Source: Okibacterium fritillariae (GTDB lineage Bacteria; Actinomycetota; Actinomycetes; Actinomycetales; Microbacteriaceae). From it: 64,000 nucleotides of DNA. The stretch covers positions 434,001-498,000 of the forward strand of contig NZ_FUZP01000002.1 of NCBI RefSeq assembly GCF_900167575.1, in the 5' to 3' direction. The position numbers and the translations under genes are program-made. Positions 7,258-15,554 of the stretch are shown piece by piece (the stretch's first letter is position 1; the number at the start of each line of letters is the position of its first letter). The notes below the pieces were generated by a model. It ran no database searches. It had not been told where the DNA came from and worked only from the letters and a program-made list of their open reading frames with translations.

Positions 7258-8457
7258 TCAGTGACGGCTCGGTGTGCGAGCGGCAGGGCTCTCGACCGTG
7301 CATTCAATTTCTACCGTAATTCCGAGCGGGCGTGCGGCATCGACATAGCTTCCCACTCGCGAGAATCCCAGCCAGGTGCCCGGTTCGACGGCCGTGCGGC
7401 GCACGCCCTCGACCACGATGACGAGCGGGAAACGTTGCATGGGCGTGTCGACGGGCGGCAGCGGCAGGGCCGGGAAACGCAGTTCGACCGACGGAACCTG
7501 TCTCGGGTTGGCGCTGATGAGCAGCCAGAGGGCGCTCAGCAGACCGTCGCGTTGCCGCTGATCGAGCGTGGCGGCGAGGCCGTGCGGGTCGACGACGTCG
7601 ATCGAGTCGCCGAGGAATTCGGATTCGGCGATGGCGTGCACCAGCCAGCTCGTGCTGCGGTTTTGCACGAGGTGTTGCCGCAGCTCGGTGGCGAGCTCCT
7701 GCGCCCGCGAGGCGCGCGCGGGTGTCAGCGGCAGTGGTTCACGCCCCGACGACACGTCGGCGAAGAGTTCTTCGACCTCACGGTCGAGCGCCGCGAGCTC
7801 TTCTGTTTCGAGCATGCTGACGCCGAAGGCCGGCGCGGCGACGGTCGACTGGATGAGCACACGGTCGAGCGCCATGCGCACCATGCGCCGGTAGGACGCG
7901 ACGACGGCGCACCCGACGAAGGCGGGCCCGACCGTGAGGGTCAGCGTGAGCAGCTGCGGCGCGATGGTGGCGGGGGAGGAGCGCTGCTCCGAGAGGAACA
8001 CGGCGACGAGCGCGAGGCCGAGCAGGGCCGTGACCACGGCGACCTCGCGCGCCGGACGCAGCGTGACGGCGGCGAGAAGCGCACCGCCGACCGCGACGGA
8101 CGCCGAGGGGTAGAGACGGGCCCCGCTGAGCCCCCAGATGGCCGTGAGGTCGAGCGCCACGGTGGCGCCCAGGGCCGCGAGCAGCAGGATGAAGACGGGC
8201 AGGTCGAGCAGATAGCCGCGGCGCCGCACGAGCCAGGCGATGAGCGCGACCGAGACCGCGAAGACCGCCCACGCGGCCACGTTGAGGGGCAGGCGTGGGT
8301 AGTCGCCGATGTGCGTGAGGAACCGCCACAGGCCGTTGGCCACGATGAAGGCGCCCGCCACCGCGAGCCCGCTGCCGAGCTGGGACGTGCCGAGGTTCGA
8401 CCGCACGCGTTCGGTGCGGCGACCGGCCCGCGGGTTGGTGTCGAGGGGAACGCTCAT
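7258..8457 (-). CDS. membrane protein of a two-component operon, possible pseudokinase
   Basis: 399 residues starting ATG 8457, overlapping the kinase stop (ATGA). After a basic N-terminus (to about 35) there are about eight hydrophobic segments to about residue 225. A soluble region follows with helices like EELAALDREVEELF and ATELRQHLVQNRS, then a beta-rich C-terminus. The order (TM sensor, paired helices, compact domain) mimics a NarL-type sensor kinase. However, there is no phospho-acceptor His in an E/D context and no N-box or glycine-rich ATP lid. LDQRQRDGLLSALWLLISAN sits where a kinase N-box would be. I do not recognise a named family. It probably modulates the kinase encoded just upstream. 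Confidence 0.7.
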   Translation of the reverse strand: MSVPLDTNPRAGRRTERVRSNLGTSQLGSGLAVAGAFIVANGLWRFLTHIGDYPRLPLNVAAWAVFAVSVALIAWLVRRRGYLLDLPVFILLLAALGATVALDLTAIWGLSGARLYPSASVAVGGALLAAVTLRPAREVAVVTALLGLALVAVFLSEQRSSPATIAPQLLTLTLTVGPAFVGCAVVASYRRMVRMALDRVLIQSTVAAPAFGVSMLETEELAALDREVEELFADVSSGREPLPLTPARASRAQELATELRQHLVQNRSTSWLVHAIAESEFLGDSIDVVDPHGLAATLDQRQRDGLLSALWLLISANPRQVPSVELRFPALPLPPVDTPMQRFPLVIVVEGVRRTAVEPGTWLGFSRVGSYVDAARPLGITVEIECTVESPAARTPSRH

Positions 8458-9722
8458 TGTTTCGTGACCTCCAGCACGACGGTCGTGCCGGCGCCGCGTG
8501 CCGAGAAGACGCGCACGGTGCCCCCGATGTCGTCGAGCCGCGCGATGACCGATTCGCGAAAACCGAGTCGTCCGCCGGGGATCTCGTCGGGGTCGAATCC
8601 GACCCCCGCGTCGGTCACGACGGCGCGTGCGGCGGTCTCGTCGTCGCTCAGCGTGACGTGGGCCCGGGTCACCTGCGCGTGACGGCGCACGTTCTCGAGG
8701 CACTCCGACAGAGCGAGCACGAAGGCCTCGAGGTGTTCGGGCGGCAGGTCGACCTCGCCCGCGCCGTGCCAGTCGATCTCGAGGCCGCGCCCGTCGAGTC
8801 GCGAGCGCAGCCCGGCGAGTGACGCCCCGACGGGCACCTCGGCCGTCGTGGTGAGTGAATAGTCACCGGATGCTTCGGGCTGCGGTGTCTCGCCGAGGCG
8901 CAGTCGTCTGAGCAACTCGCCGTCGGATTCGGCTTGCCGCCGCAGGGCCTCCCCGTTGACGCCGACACCTGAGTGAGCGAGCAGTGTGAGGGTGGCGAGT
9001 GCCGTGTCGTGCAGCAACCGGGCGTCGCGCAGCCGGCGCGCCTCGGTCTCGCTCGCGCGGCGCTCGATGTTGTAGGCCCGCCCGATGCGGCCAATGCGAC
9101 GCATCACGCGCGGGAAGCTGGCGCCCAACCATCCACCGAATGTGGCGGCGACGCCCCAGCCCGTGATGATGAGCGCGACGCCGCCCGACAGGTTGGCGGG
9201 GGTGCCCGCGAGCAGCGCGAGGTAGAGGGCGATCGTGAGCATGAATGCGACGGCACCCAGGATGATTTCGCGCCAGCTGACGACGAGGACGGCCGCGACG
9301 CCGCCGATGCCGAGCGCCGCGATCAGGCCCATGGCGGACGAACTGCCCACGTTCCAGGCGCCGTCCATGAGCACGCCGATGGTCAGCAGTGACACGAAGC
9401 CCAGCGAGACGACGGCGACGATGAGGAAGTCTCGGGGACGCCACGCGGCCAGGGTGTGCGCTGCCGCGAGGAGCACGAGGGGAATGCTGGCGACGAGAGC
9501 CTGCCCAGGCCCGAGGACGCCGGGGATCCAGAGGATGACGAGGCTCACGACCGTGCCGATGAGCCCGAACGCGGCGGCGCTCACGGCCAGCAGGCGGCCC
9601 ATCTGGTAGGAGAAGCGGTCCTGTTCCCGCCTCGAGAGCCGGGCCTCGGCCGCGCCGAACGACGTCCGGGGGAGGGTGCCCGCCGGGCCCCTGCCGGCGG
9701 CGACTCGAGGCGCGCGTGGCAT
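8454..9722 (-). CDS. sensor histidine kinase (NarL/DesK type)
   Basis: 422 residues. About six membrane segments lie at 45-210 after a basic N-terminus. A dimerisation helix has RLLHDTALATLTLLAH, where the His is the likely phospho-acceptor (HisKA_3-like). The HATPase domain has N-box ECLENVRRHA, G1 DAGVGFD and G2 RLGFRESV. The input domain is membrane-embedded with no extracytoplasmic loop of size, so a membrane or intramembrane signal is likely. First gene of the kinase, membrane protein, regulator operon; its stop overlaps the next start by four bases. A TAGGAT -10 box 7 nt before the ATG suggests a leaderless transcript. Confidence 0.9.
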   Translation of the reverse strand: MPRAPRVAAGRGPAGTLPRTSFGAAEARLSRREQDRFSYQMGRLLAVSAAAFGLIGTVVSLVILWIPGVLGPGQALVASIPLVLLAAAHTLAAWRPRDFLIVAVVSLGFVSLLTIGVLMDGAWNVGSSSAMGLIAALGIGGVAAVLVVSWREIILGAVAFMLTIALYLALLAGTPANLSGGVALIITGWGVAATFGGWLGASFPRVMRRIGRIGRAYNIERRASETEARRLRDARLLHDTALATLTLLAHSGVGVNGEALRRQAESDGELLRRLRLGETPQPEASGDYSLTTTAEVPVGASLAGLRSRLDGRGLEIDWHGAGEVDLPPEHLEAFVLALSECLENVRRHAQVTRAHVTLSDDETAARAVVTDAGVGFDPDEIPGGRLGFRESVIARLDDIGGTVRVFSARGAGTTVVLEVTKQ

Positions 9723-9729
9723 ACGAAGA

Positions 9730-9735
9730 ATCCTA
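9730..9735 (-). promoter_or_regulatory. -10 box TAGGAT, leaderless kinase operon
   Basis: On the minus strand TAGGAT ends 7 nt before the kinase ATG at 9722. Confidence 0.5.
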
Positions 9736-9768
9736 TCCGGCGCGGGTGACGCGGCGGGTGCGGGTTCG

Positions 9769-10971
9769 TCAGGCCGCGAGCAACCGCGCCAGGTGCCGCG
9801 CCACGGCCTCGTGTTCGATCAGGAAGCCGTCGTGACCGAACGAGGACGACAGCACGGTCGCGTCCGCGTCGATCGACGTGCGGATGCCGCGGGCGATGCG
9901 GCTCTGCCCCTCGACGGGGAACAACCGGTCGGAGTCGATGCCGATGACCACGGTGCGGGCCGTGACGCGTTCGAGCGCGGCATCCACCCCACCGCGCCCG
10001 CGGCCCACGTCGTGCGAATTCATGGCCTCGACGAGCACGAGATAGCTATTGGCGTCGAAGCGCCTCGTGAACTTGTTGCCGTGGAAGTCGAGGTAGGACT
10101 CGACGGCCCAGCGCCCGTTGTCGCCGAGCGGCGAGATCTCGGACTGCCACGACCGCCCGAACCGCTCGTTGAGCTCTTCGGGGCTGCGGTAGTTGAGCAG
10201 CGCCATGCGCCGGGCCAGCGCGAGCCCCCGGTGCGGCCCCTGCCCGACGGCGGCATCGTAGTAGTCGCCACCCGCCCACTGCGGGTCGATGCGGATGGCC
10301 TCGAGCTGCAACGAGTTCAACGCCACCTGATCGGATGTCGTCACGGGGGGCGCCGACAACAGCCCGAGCCGCGCGACCCGCTCGGGATGCGTGACAGCCC
10401 ACTCGAGCGCGTGCATGCCGCCCATCGAGCCGCCGATGACGGCGAAGAACCGGTCGATGCCGAGCGCGTCGGCGAAGAGCGTCTGCGCGGCGACCTGATC
10501 GCGGATGGTCGTGAAGGGGAACCGGGCACCCCACTCGGTGCCGTCGGGGGAGAAGGAGGACGGACCGGTGGAGCCCTGGCATCCGCCCAGCATGTTGGGG
10601 GCGACGACGAAGTAGCGGTCGGTGTCGATGGCGAGGCCGGGCCCGACGATGCCGTTCCACCAGCCGCCCGTCTTGTGCCCGGGGCCGCCCTGGCCGACGA
10701 CGTGGCTGTCACCCGTGAGGGCGTGCAGGATGAGGATGGCGTTGTCGCGCTCGGGCGTGAGCTCGCCCCAGCTCTCGTAGGCCAGGCGCACATGCGGCAG
10801 GTGGCCGCCCGATTCGAAGTCGAGGGGGCCCAGCTCGGCGAAGCGGCGGTCGCCCGGCCGGTCGCCGTCGCGCCAGGCGCCCGAGGCCGGCGGCTTGCCG
10901 AGCACGGTGCGCGCCTCCGCCTCGGTGACGAAGCGCGACGGAACGGTGTCCGCGGAAGTCTGCCAGTCCAT
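9769..10971 (-). CDS. metX: homoserine O-acetyltransferase
   Basis: 400 residues, alpha/beta-hydrolase fold. The nucleophile elbow is GGSMGGMHALEW with Ser182. GGCQGSTGPSS and the acidic GIDSDRLFP (catalytic Asp) precede SSFGHDGFLIE (catalytic His). This is the MetX signature set. It acetylates homoserine with acetyl-CoA, the first committed step to methionine. The substrate homoserine comes from hom in this window. It lies 89 bases downstream of metY on the same strand with a strong hairpin between them. A weak CAGAAT -10 just before the ATG could give it its own leaderless promoter. Some relatives use succinyl-CoA; the metY partner favours acetyl. Confidence 0.95.
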   Translation of the reverse strand: MDWQTSADTVPSRFVTEAEARTVLGKPPASGAWRDGDRPGDRRFAELGPLDFESGGHLPHVRLAYESWGELTPERDNAILILHALTGDSHVVGQGGPGHKTGGWWNGIVGPGLAIDTDRYFVVAPNMLGGCQGSTGPSSFSPDGTEWGARFPFTTIRDQVAAQTLFADALGIDRFFAVIGGSMGGMHALEWAVTHPERVARLGLLSAPPVTTSDQVALNSLQLEAIRIDPQWAGGDYYDAAVGQGPHRGLALARRMALLNYRSPEELNERFGRSWQSEISPLGDNGRWAVESYLDFHGNKFTRRFDANSYLVLVEAMNSHDVGRGRGGVDAALERVTARTVVIGIDSDRLFPVEGQSRIARGIRTSIDADATVLSSSFGHDGFLIEHEAVARHLARLLAA

Positions 10972-10994
10972 GTCTTCAATTCTGTCGGTACGAC

Positions 10995-11031
10995 GCCGCC
11001 CCGGTGTCCATGTTACGGACGCCGGGGCGGC
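10995..11031 (-). terminator. 15-bp hairpin between metY and metX
   Basis: Arms GCCGCCCCGGTGTCC and GGACGCCGGGGCGGC pair over 15 positions with one mismatch, loop 7 nt. No U-tract follows on the minus strand. It may reduce metX transcription relative to metY or protect a processed end. Confidence 0.6.
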
Positions 11032-11060
11032 GGGGGAGGTGCGCGCGGACCGCGCGGTTG

Positions 11061-12389
11061 CTACACGCGCGCGGCGTCGGCCACGCGCTTGGCGGCGGCG
11101 AGCGCCTGCGTGAGGTCGGCCTTCAGGTCGTCGATGTTCTCGAGTCCCACCGAGAGGCGCACGAGGCCGGGCGTGACACCCGTCGTGAGCTGCTGTTCGG
11201 GCGTGAGCTGCGAGTGGGTGGTCGACGCGGGGTGGATCACGAGCGAGCGCACGTCACCGATGTTGGCGAGGTGCGAGAAGAGGGTGAGGCTGTTGACGAG
11301 TTCGCGCCCGGCATCCACCCCGCCCTTCAGCTCGAAGCTCAGCACGGCGCCGACACCCTTGGGGGCGTAACGGTTGGCCGCGGCATACCAGGGGCTCGAG
11401 GGCAGGCCCGAGTAGTTGACGCTCGCGATGTCGGGGTGCTGGTCGAGCCACTCGGCGATCTCCTGCGCGTTCTGCACGTGACGCTCGATGCGCAGCGACA
11501 GCGTCTCGATGCCCTGGATGAGCAGCCACGCGCTGTTGGGCGAGATGGCGGCGCCGAGGTCGCGCAGCAGCTGCACGCGCGCCTTGATGATGTAGGCCAG
11601 GGAGTCACCGACCGCGGTCGTGTAGCTGGCGCCGTGGTAGGACGGGTCGGGCTCGGTGAGCCCCGGGAACTTCTCGACGTTCTTCGACCACTCGAATTTT
11701 CCGCCGTCGATGATGATGCCGCCGATGGTCGTGCCGTGTCCGCCCAAGAACTTGGTCGCCGAGTGCACCACGATGTCGGCGCCGTGCTCGAGGGGGCGGA
11801 TGAGGTAGGGCGTGGCGATGGTGCTGTCGACGATGAGCGGAAGTCCGGCGTCGTGCGCGACATCCGCGACGAGACGGATGTCGAGCACGTTGATCTTGGG
11901 GTTGCCGATGGTCTCGGCGAACAGCAGCTTGGTGTTGGGGCGGATGGCGCGCGCCCACTCTTCGGAGTCGTCCTGGTTCTCGACGAACGTCGTCTCGATG
12001 CCGAGCTTCTGCAGCGTGTACTTGAACAGGTTGTAAGTGCCGCCGTAGATGGAGGACGACGACACGATGTGGTCGCCCGCCTGCGCGATATTGAGCACGG
12101 CGATGGTGGTGGCCGACTGGCCGCTGGCCACGAGCAGGGCGCCCGTGCCACCCTCGAGGGCCGCGAGACGCTGCTCGACGACATCCTGCGTGGGGTTCTG
12201 GATGCGCGTGTAGATGTTGCCGAACTCGGACAGCGCGAACAGGTTCTGCGCGTGCTCGGCGTTGTCGAAGACGTAGCTGGTGGTCTGGTAGATCGGGGTG
12301 GCCCGGGCCTTCGTGACCGGGTCGGGCTGCGCGCCCGTGTGGATCTGCTTGGTCTCGAATTTCCAGTCGGGGTTGTTCAGGTCGGTCAT
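11061..12389 (-). CDS. metY: O-acetylhomoserine sulfhydrylase (PLP-dependent)
   Basis: 442 residues, Cys/Met-metabolism PLP family. The cofactor lysine is Lys213 in HSATKFLGGHG. Other landmarks are TPIYQTTSYVF at the N-terminus, NPTQDVVEQRLAALEGG and the C-terminal RLSVGLENIDDL. The long form of about 440 residues with the insertion around EWSKNVEKFPGL fits MetY rather than cystathionine gamma-synthase (about 380). It makes homocysteine directly from O-acetylhomoserine and sulfide. It is upstream of metX in a minus-strand unit. The start follows GGGAGATCTC. Its 5' region is a 222-bp divergent intergenic stretch with phased repeats. Confidence 0.94.
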   Translation of the reverse strand: MTDLNNPDWKFETKQIHTGAQPDPVTKARATPIYQTTSYVFDNAEHAQNLFALSEFGNIYTRIQNPTQDVVEQRLAALEGGTGALLVASGQSATTIAVLNIAQAGDHIVSSSSIYGGTYNLFKYTLQKLGIETTFVENQDDSEEWARAIRPNTKLLFAETIGNPKINVLDIRLVADVAHDAGLPLIVDSTIATPYLIRPLEHGADIVVHSATKFLGGHGTTIGGIIIDGGKFEWSKNVEKFPGLTEPDPSYHGASYTTAVGDSLAYIIKARVQLLRDLGAAISPNSAWLLIQGIETLSLRIERHVQNAQEIAEWLDQHPDIASVNYSGLPSSPWYAAANRYAPKGVGAVLSFELKGGVDAGRELVNSLTLFSHLANIGDVRSLVIHPASTTHSQLTPEQQLTTGVTPGLVRLSVGLENIDDLKADLTQALAAAKRVADAARV

Positions 12390-12543
12390 GAGATCTCCCG
12401 GGTCATGGTGCGGATGATGCGAGCGGATGTTCGTGCGGATGTCTGGGGTACTGCGGCGATGCGGTGCAGTGCCGACGCGACGGTGCGTGGTGGACGACGT
12501 GTGCGGTGCCTCGCTTCGAGACTAGGAGTGCGGCCGGGTGCGG

Positions 12544-12585
12544 GCAAATGGCCCGCAACGTGGCGCAATGTGGGGCAACGTTGCC
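12544..12585. promoter_or_regulatory. 10-bp phased GCAAYGT repeats ending in a 12-bp palindrome
   Basis: Four copies begin at 12544, 12555, 12565 and 12575: GCAAATGGCC, GCAACGTGGC, GCAATGTGGG, GCAACGTTGC. The last forms the perfect palindrome GGCAACGTTGCC (12574-12585), lying where the -35 of the SDR promoter should be. Spacing of one helical turn suggests cooperative protein binding between divergent metY and the SDR gene. Confidence 0.6.
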
Positions 12586-12599
12586 GCTCGCACCGGCGA

Positions 12600-12605
12600 T
12601 ACGCT
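12600..12605 (+). promoter_or_regulatory. -10 box TACGCT, leaderless SDR gene
   Basis: Six nt separate TACGCT from the ATG at 12612. Confidence 0.5.
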
Positions 12606-12611
12606 GAGGGT

Positions 12612-13406
12612 ATGACGACGACGACCAGACGTGCAGTGGTGACGGGTGCGAGTTCAGGCATTGGGGCGGCGACCGTGCGGTTGTTCCGCGAGCGCGGCTG
12701 GGAGGTCGTCGGCGTGGCCCGCCGTGCCGACCGGCTCGAGGCGCTCGCCGCCGAGACGGGTTGCGACTGGGTGGTGGCCGATCTGACGAAGCAGGCGGAT
12801 GTCGATGCCCTCGCCGCGCGCGTGGACGAGATCGGCGACATCCATGTTCTCGTCAACAACGCGGGCGGCGCGTTCGGGCTCGATTCGGTCGAGGACGGCG
12901 ACGTCGACGACTGGGCGCGCATGTACGACATCAACGTGCTCGGCACGAAGCGCGTCATCTCGGCGCTGCTGCCGGCCCTGCGGCGCGGAATCCCCGAGGG
13001 CGGATCGGCATCCATCGTGGGTGTGACATCGATCGCAGGTCATGTGGCCTATGCGGGCGGCGGCGGGTACAACGCGGCCAAGTTCGCCGAGCGCGCGCTC
13101 TTCGAGGTGCTGCGGCTCGAGCTGAACGGTGAGCCCCTGCGTGTCATCGAGGTGGCGCCCGGCATGGTGCACACCGAAGAATTCTCGCTCGTGCGCTTCG
13201 GCGGCGACCAGGCCAAGGCCGATGCCGTCTACTCCGAGGTGCCCGACCCGTTGTACGCCGACGACATCGCCGAGACGATCGTGCACGCCGTCGAGCTGCC
13301 GCCGTTCGTCAACCTCGACCTCATCACGGTGAAGCCGGTTGCCCAGGCCGCGCCCTACAAGGTGTCGAAGGGCGCGCTGCGGGTGCGCCAAGCCGACGAA
13401 GACTGA
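12612..13406 (+). CDS. short-chain dehydrogenase/reductase (YdfG-like)
   Basis: 264 residues, classical SDR. The cofactor loop is TGASSGIGAAT (about 10-20) and Arg37-Arg38 after the second strand favour NADP. NNAGG sits near 87 and the catalytic Ser lies in VGVTSIAG. The Tyr-x-x-x-Lys is YNAAKFAERA. It resembles the YdfG/serine-3-dehydrogenase branch, which oxidises 3-hydroxy acids or reduces small aldehydes. The substrate is not readable. It is transcribed divergently from metY under phased repeats. A four-unit 9-bp tandem repeat follows the stop codon. Confidence 0.88.
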   Translation: MTTTTRRAVVTGASSGIGAATVRLFRERGWEVVGVARRADRLEALAAETGCDWVVADLTKQADVDALAARVDEIGDIHVLVNNAGGAFGLDSVEDGDVDDWARMYDINVLGTKRVISALLPALRRGIPEGGSASIVGVTSIAGHVAYAGGGGYNAAKFAERALFEVLRLELNGEPLRVIEVAPGMVHTEEFSLVRFGGDQAKADAVYSEVPDPLYADDIAETIVHAVELPPFVNLDLITVKPVAQAAPYKVSKGALRVRQADED

Positions 13407-13410
13407 CTCA

Positions 13411-13446
13411 GGCCGATCAGGCCGATCAGGCCGATCTGGCCGACCG
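13411..13446. repeat. 9-bp tandem repeat, four units
   Basis: GGCCGATCA, GGCCGATCA, GGCCGATCT, GGCCGACCG follow one another between the convergent SDR and MFS genes. The first two units are identical and drift increases to the right. Confidence 0.85.
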
Positions 13447-13481
13447 GGGCTGAGCTCGCCAACTCGGGCCGACCCGGGCGC

Positions 13482-14969
13482 TCAGGCGACGGGCGACGTG
13501 GCGGATGCCGCATCCGCCGTCATCTCGTCGCTGAACGCCAGCTTCGGCACGAAGAACAGCAGCACGGCGGCCACCAACGCGCCGCCGCCGCACACCGACC
13601 ACACGACGAGGTAGCCGCCGAGGCTCGACGCAGTGGACGTGACCGCGCCCGCCGCGCCCGCGAACAGCACGATGCCGAACGTGGCCGACGCGAACGACCC
13701 ACCGATGGTCTTGGTCGTATTCGTCAGGGCCGACGCCACCCCGGTCTGCCCGCGCGGTGCGGCCGCCGCGGCCGCGGCGGGCATCGCTCCGACGAGCGCC
13801 CCCGAACCGAGACCCGCGATGGCCATATTGGTGAACACCTGCCACGTCTCGAGATGGAACGGCAGGAACAACAGGTATCCGCCCGCCACGAGGAACGCGG
13901 CGACGATGAGCGCAATGCGCGGGCTCGTGCGCTTCGACACGAGCGGGAACAGCAGCGCGCCGACGATCATCGACAACAGATAGGCGCCGATCAGGATGGA
14001 TCGCTGCGACGCGCTCAGCCCGAGCCCGTAGCCGTTGACGGGGTCGGTGCCCGCATAGGTGCTGAGCGGTGCCTGCGCCCCCAGCAGGCTGATGCCCACG
14101 AGGCCCGCCGTCAGCTGCACGGGCCACATGGTCGGCTGCCGCAGCACGCGCAGGTCGATGGCCGGGTCCTTCTGCCGCAGCTCCCACCGGCCGAACGGCA
14201 CGATCGCCGCCACGCCGACCAGGATGATGGCCCACACCCACCACGTCTCGGGCCCGTTCAGCCGCAGGAACGTGAGCCCCGAGGTCACGAGCAGCAGCGA
14301 CAGCGAGAGCAGCACGAAGCCCACGACGTCGAGCGTGCGCCCGGGCAGGGGTTCCGATTCGGGCACCTTGAACAGGATCACGAAGAACACGGCCGTGACG
14401 GCCACGGCCGGCACCATGAGCGCGAGCGTGACGTTCTCGCTGAGCGCCGCGAAGATGCTGCCCGCGCCGAGCGCGCCGAGGATGGCCCCCGCCTCGAGCG
14501 CCACGACGAGCAGTCCGGCGGCGCGGCGCGTATCCGATGCCGCCTGGCCGCTCGTCCGCCCGCGCTCGAAGATGAGGGCGATCTCGAGCGGCAGCCACAC
14601 CACGTAGAAGCCCTGCAGCGCCCAGGCCGCGAGGAACGACCAGAAGTCGTTCGCGAAGCACAGCCACCACGTCGCGCCCGCCGTGAGCACGGTCGCGATG
14701 AGAAGCATCCGTTTGTGGCCCATCATGTCGCCGAGCTTGGCGAGCACGGGCACCACGAGGGCCGACAACAGCAGCTGCGCGGCCTCGAACCAGTTGAAGT
14801 CGGCGTCGACGATGCCGAGGTGCGCCACCAGGTCGCTGATGAGCGGCACGTAGTAGCCCTGCAGGATGCCGCTCGTCAGCTCGACGAAGAAGAACCATCC
14901 GATGAGGGATGCACTGACCCCCACCATCGAGCGCGGCAGGCGTGAGGTGCGGGCGGGCGGCGTCGTCAT
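13482..14969 (-). CDS. MFS multidrug-type transporter, 14 TM (DHA2)
   Basis: 495 residues with about fourteen hydrophobic segments. Landmarks are AKLGDMMGHKRMLL (the loop 2-3 motif of MFS) and GALPAAAA-like Ala-rich helix text near 400. The conserved TTKTIGGSFASATFG in the C-terminal half is typical of EmrB/DHA2 proton antiporters. WLPLEIALIFERGR is unusual for exporters of known drugs. It should expel an amphipathic or ionic small molecule, substrate unknown. A leaderless promoter (TAGCAT) drives it, divergent from the phosphoribosyltransferase 45 bases away, so both promoters lie back to back. Confidence 0.87.
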   Translation of the reverse strand: MTTPPARTSRLPRSMVGVSASLIGWFFFVELTSGILQGYYVPLISDLVAHLGIVDADFNWFEAAQLLLSALVVPVLAKLGDMMGHKRMLLIATVLTAGATWWLCFANDFWSFLAAWALQGFYVVWLPLEIALIFERGRTSGQAASDTRRAAGLLVVALEAGAILGALGAGSIFAALSENVTLALMVPAVAVTAVFFVILFKVPESEPLPGRTLDVVGFVLLSLSLLLVTSGLTFLRLNGPETWWVWAIILVGVAAIVPFGRWELRQKDPAIDLRVLRQPTMWPVQLTAGLVGISLLGAQAPLSTYAGTDPVNGYGLGLSASQRSILIGAYLLSMIVGALLFPLVSKRTSPRIALIVAAFLVAGGYLLFLPFHLETWQVFTNMAIAGLGSGALVGAMPAAAAAAAPRGQTGVASALTNTTKTIGGSFASATFGIVLFAGAAGAVTSTASSLGGYLVVWSVCGGGALVAAVLLFFVPKLAFSDEMTADAASATSPVA

Positions 14970-14975
14970 TGTCGG

Positions 14976-14981
14976 ATGCTA
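14976..14981 (-). promoter_or_regulatory. -10 box TAGCAT, leaderless MFS gene
   Basis: Minus-strand TAGCAT ends 6 nt before the ATG at 14969. It lies back to back with the promoter at 15003. Confidence 0.55.
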
Positions 14982-15002
14982 CAGCGAGCCCGGGAAGGCC
15001 GC

Positions 15003-15008
15003 TAGCGT
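15003..15008 (+). promoter_or_regulatory. -10 box TAGCGT, leaderless phosphoribosyltransferase gene
   Basis: TAGCGT ends 6 nt before ATG 15015. The two divergent -10 boxes are only about 21 bp apart, so their polymerases should compete. Confidence 0.55.
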
Positions 15009-15014
15009 TGGAAC

Positions 15015-15545
15015 ATGACGAACGATGTGACTCCTCCCGCCGCCGAGAACACGCCCGCCCCCGAGCGCGAGGTGCTCACCTGGGATGACTTCGGCGAGGC
15101 CACGCGCACGCTCGCGCACGACGTCCTCTCCTCGGGTTTCACCCCCGACATCGTCGTCGCCATCGCGCGCGGCGGCCTGCTTCTCGGCGGGTCGATCGCC
15201 TACGCCCTCGGCGTGAAGAGCTGCGGCGCCCTCAACGTCGAGTTCTACACGGGCGTCGACGAGCGCTTGCCCGAACCCGTCGTCATCCCGCCCATGCTCG
15301 ACGGAGGTTCGCTGCGCGACAAGAACATCCTGCTCGTCGACGATGTCTCGGACTCGGGCCGCACGCTCGCCCTCGTGCGCGAGCTGGTGGGAGCCTCGGG
15401 CGCCCGCGTCAAAACCGTCACGCTCTACACGAAGCCCGGCACCGTGCTCGTGCCCGACTACTACTGGAAGAGCACGTCGCAGTGGATCACGTTCCCCTGG
15501 TCGGCGCTCCCTCCCGTCGAGGTGGGCGACGCCGCGGCTCGCTAA
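15015..15545 (+). CDS. phosphoribosyltransferase (type I, xanthine-guanine/hypoxanthine-like)
   Basis: 176 residues. The PRPP-binding loop is ILLVDDVSDSGRTLAL (about 109-124), with the two acidic residues and the small-residue turn of type I PRTases. An upstream loop ARGGLLLGG binds pyrophosphate. The C-terminal WITFPWSALPP resembles the actinobacterial branch annotated as xanthine or hypoxanthine phosphoribosyltransferases. It would convert a purine base and PRPP to a nucleotide in salvage. The base specificity cannot be fixed. The first 17 residues are Pro/Ala-rich and probably disordered. The next gene's promoter overlaps its stop codon. Confidence 0.85.
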   Translation: MTNDVTPPAAENTPAPEREVLTWDDFGEATRTLAHDVLSSGFTPDIVVAIARGGLLLGGSIAYALGVKSCGALNVEFYTGVDERLPEPVVIPPMLDGGSLRDKNILLVDDVSDSGRTLALVRELVGASGARVKTVTLYTKPGTVLVPDYYWKSTSQWITFPWSALPPVEVGDAAAR

Positions 15546-15548
15546 GCT
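15543..15548 (+). promoter_or_regulatory. -10 box TAAGCT overlapping the upstream stop codon
   Basis: TAAGCT starts with the TAA of the phosphoribosyltransferase gene and ends 6 nt before ATG 15555, allowing independent leaderless transcription inside an apparent operon. Confidence 0.5.
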
Positions 15549-15554
15549 GACGGG

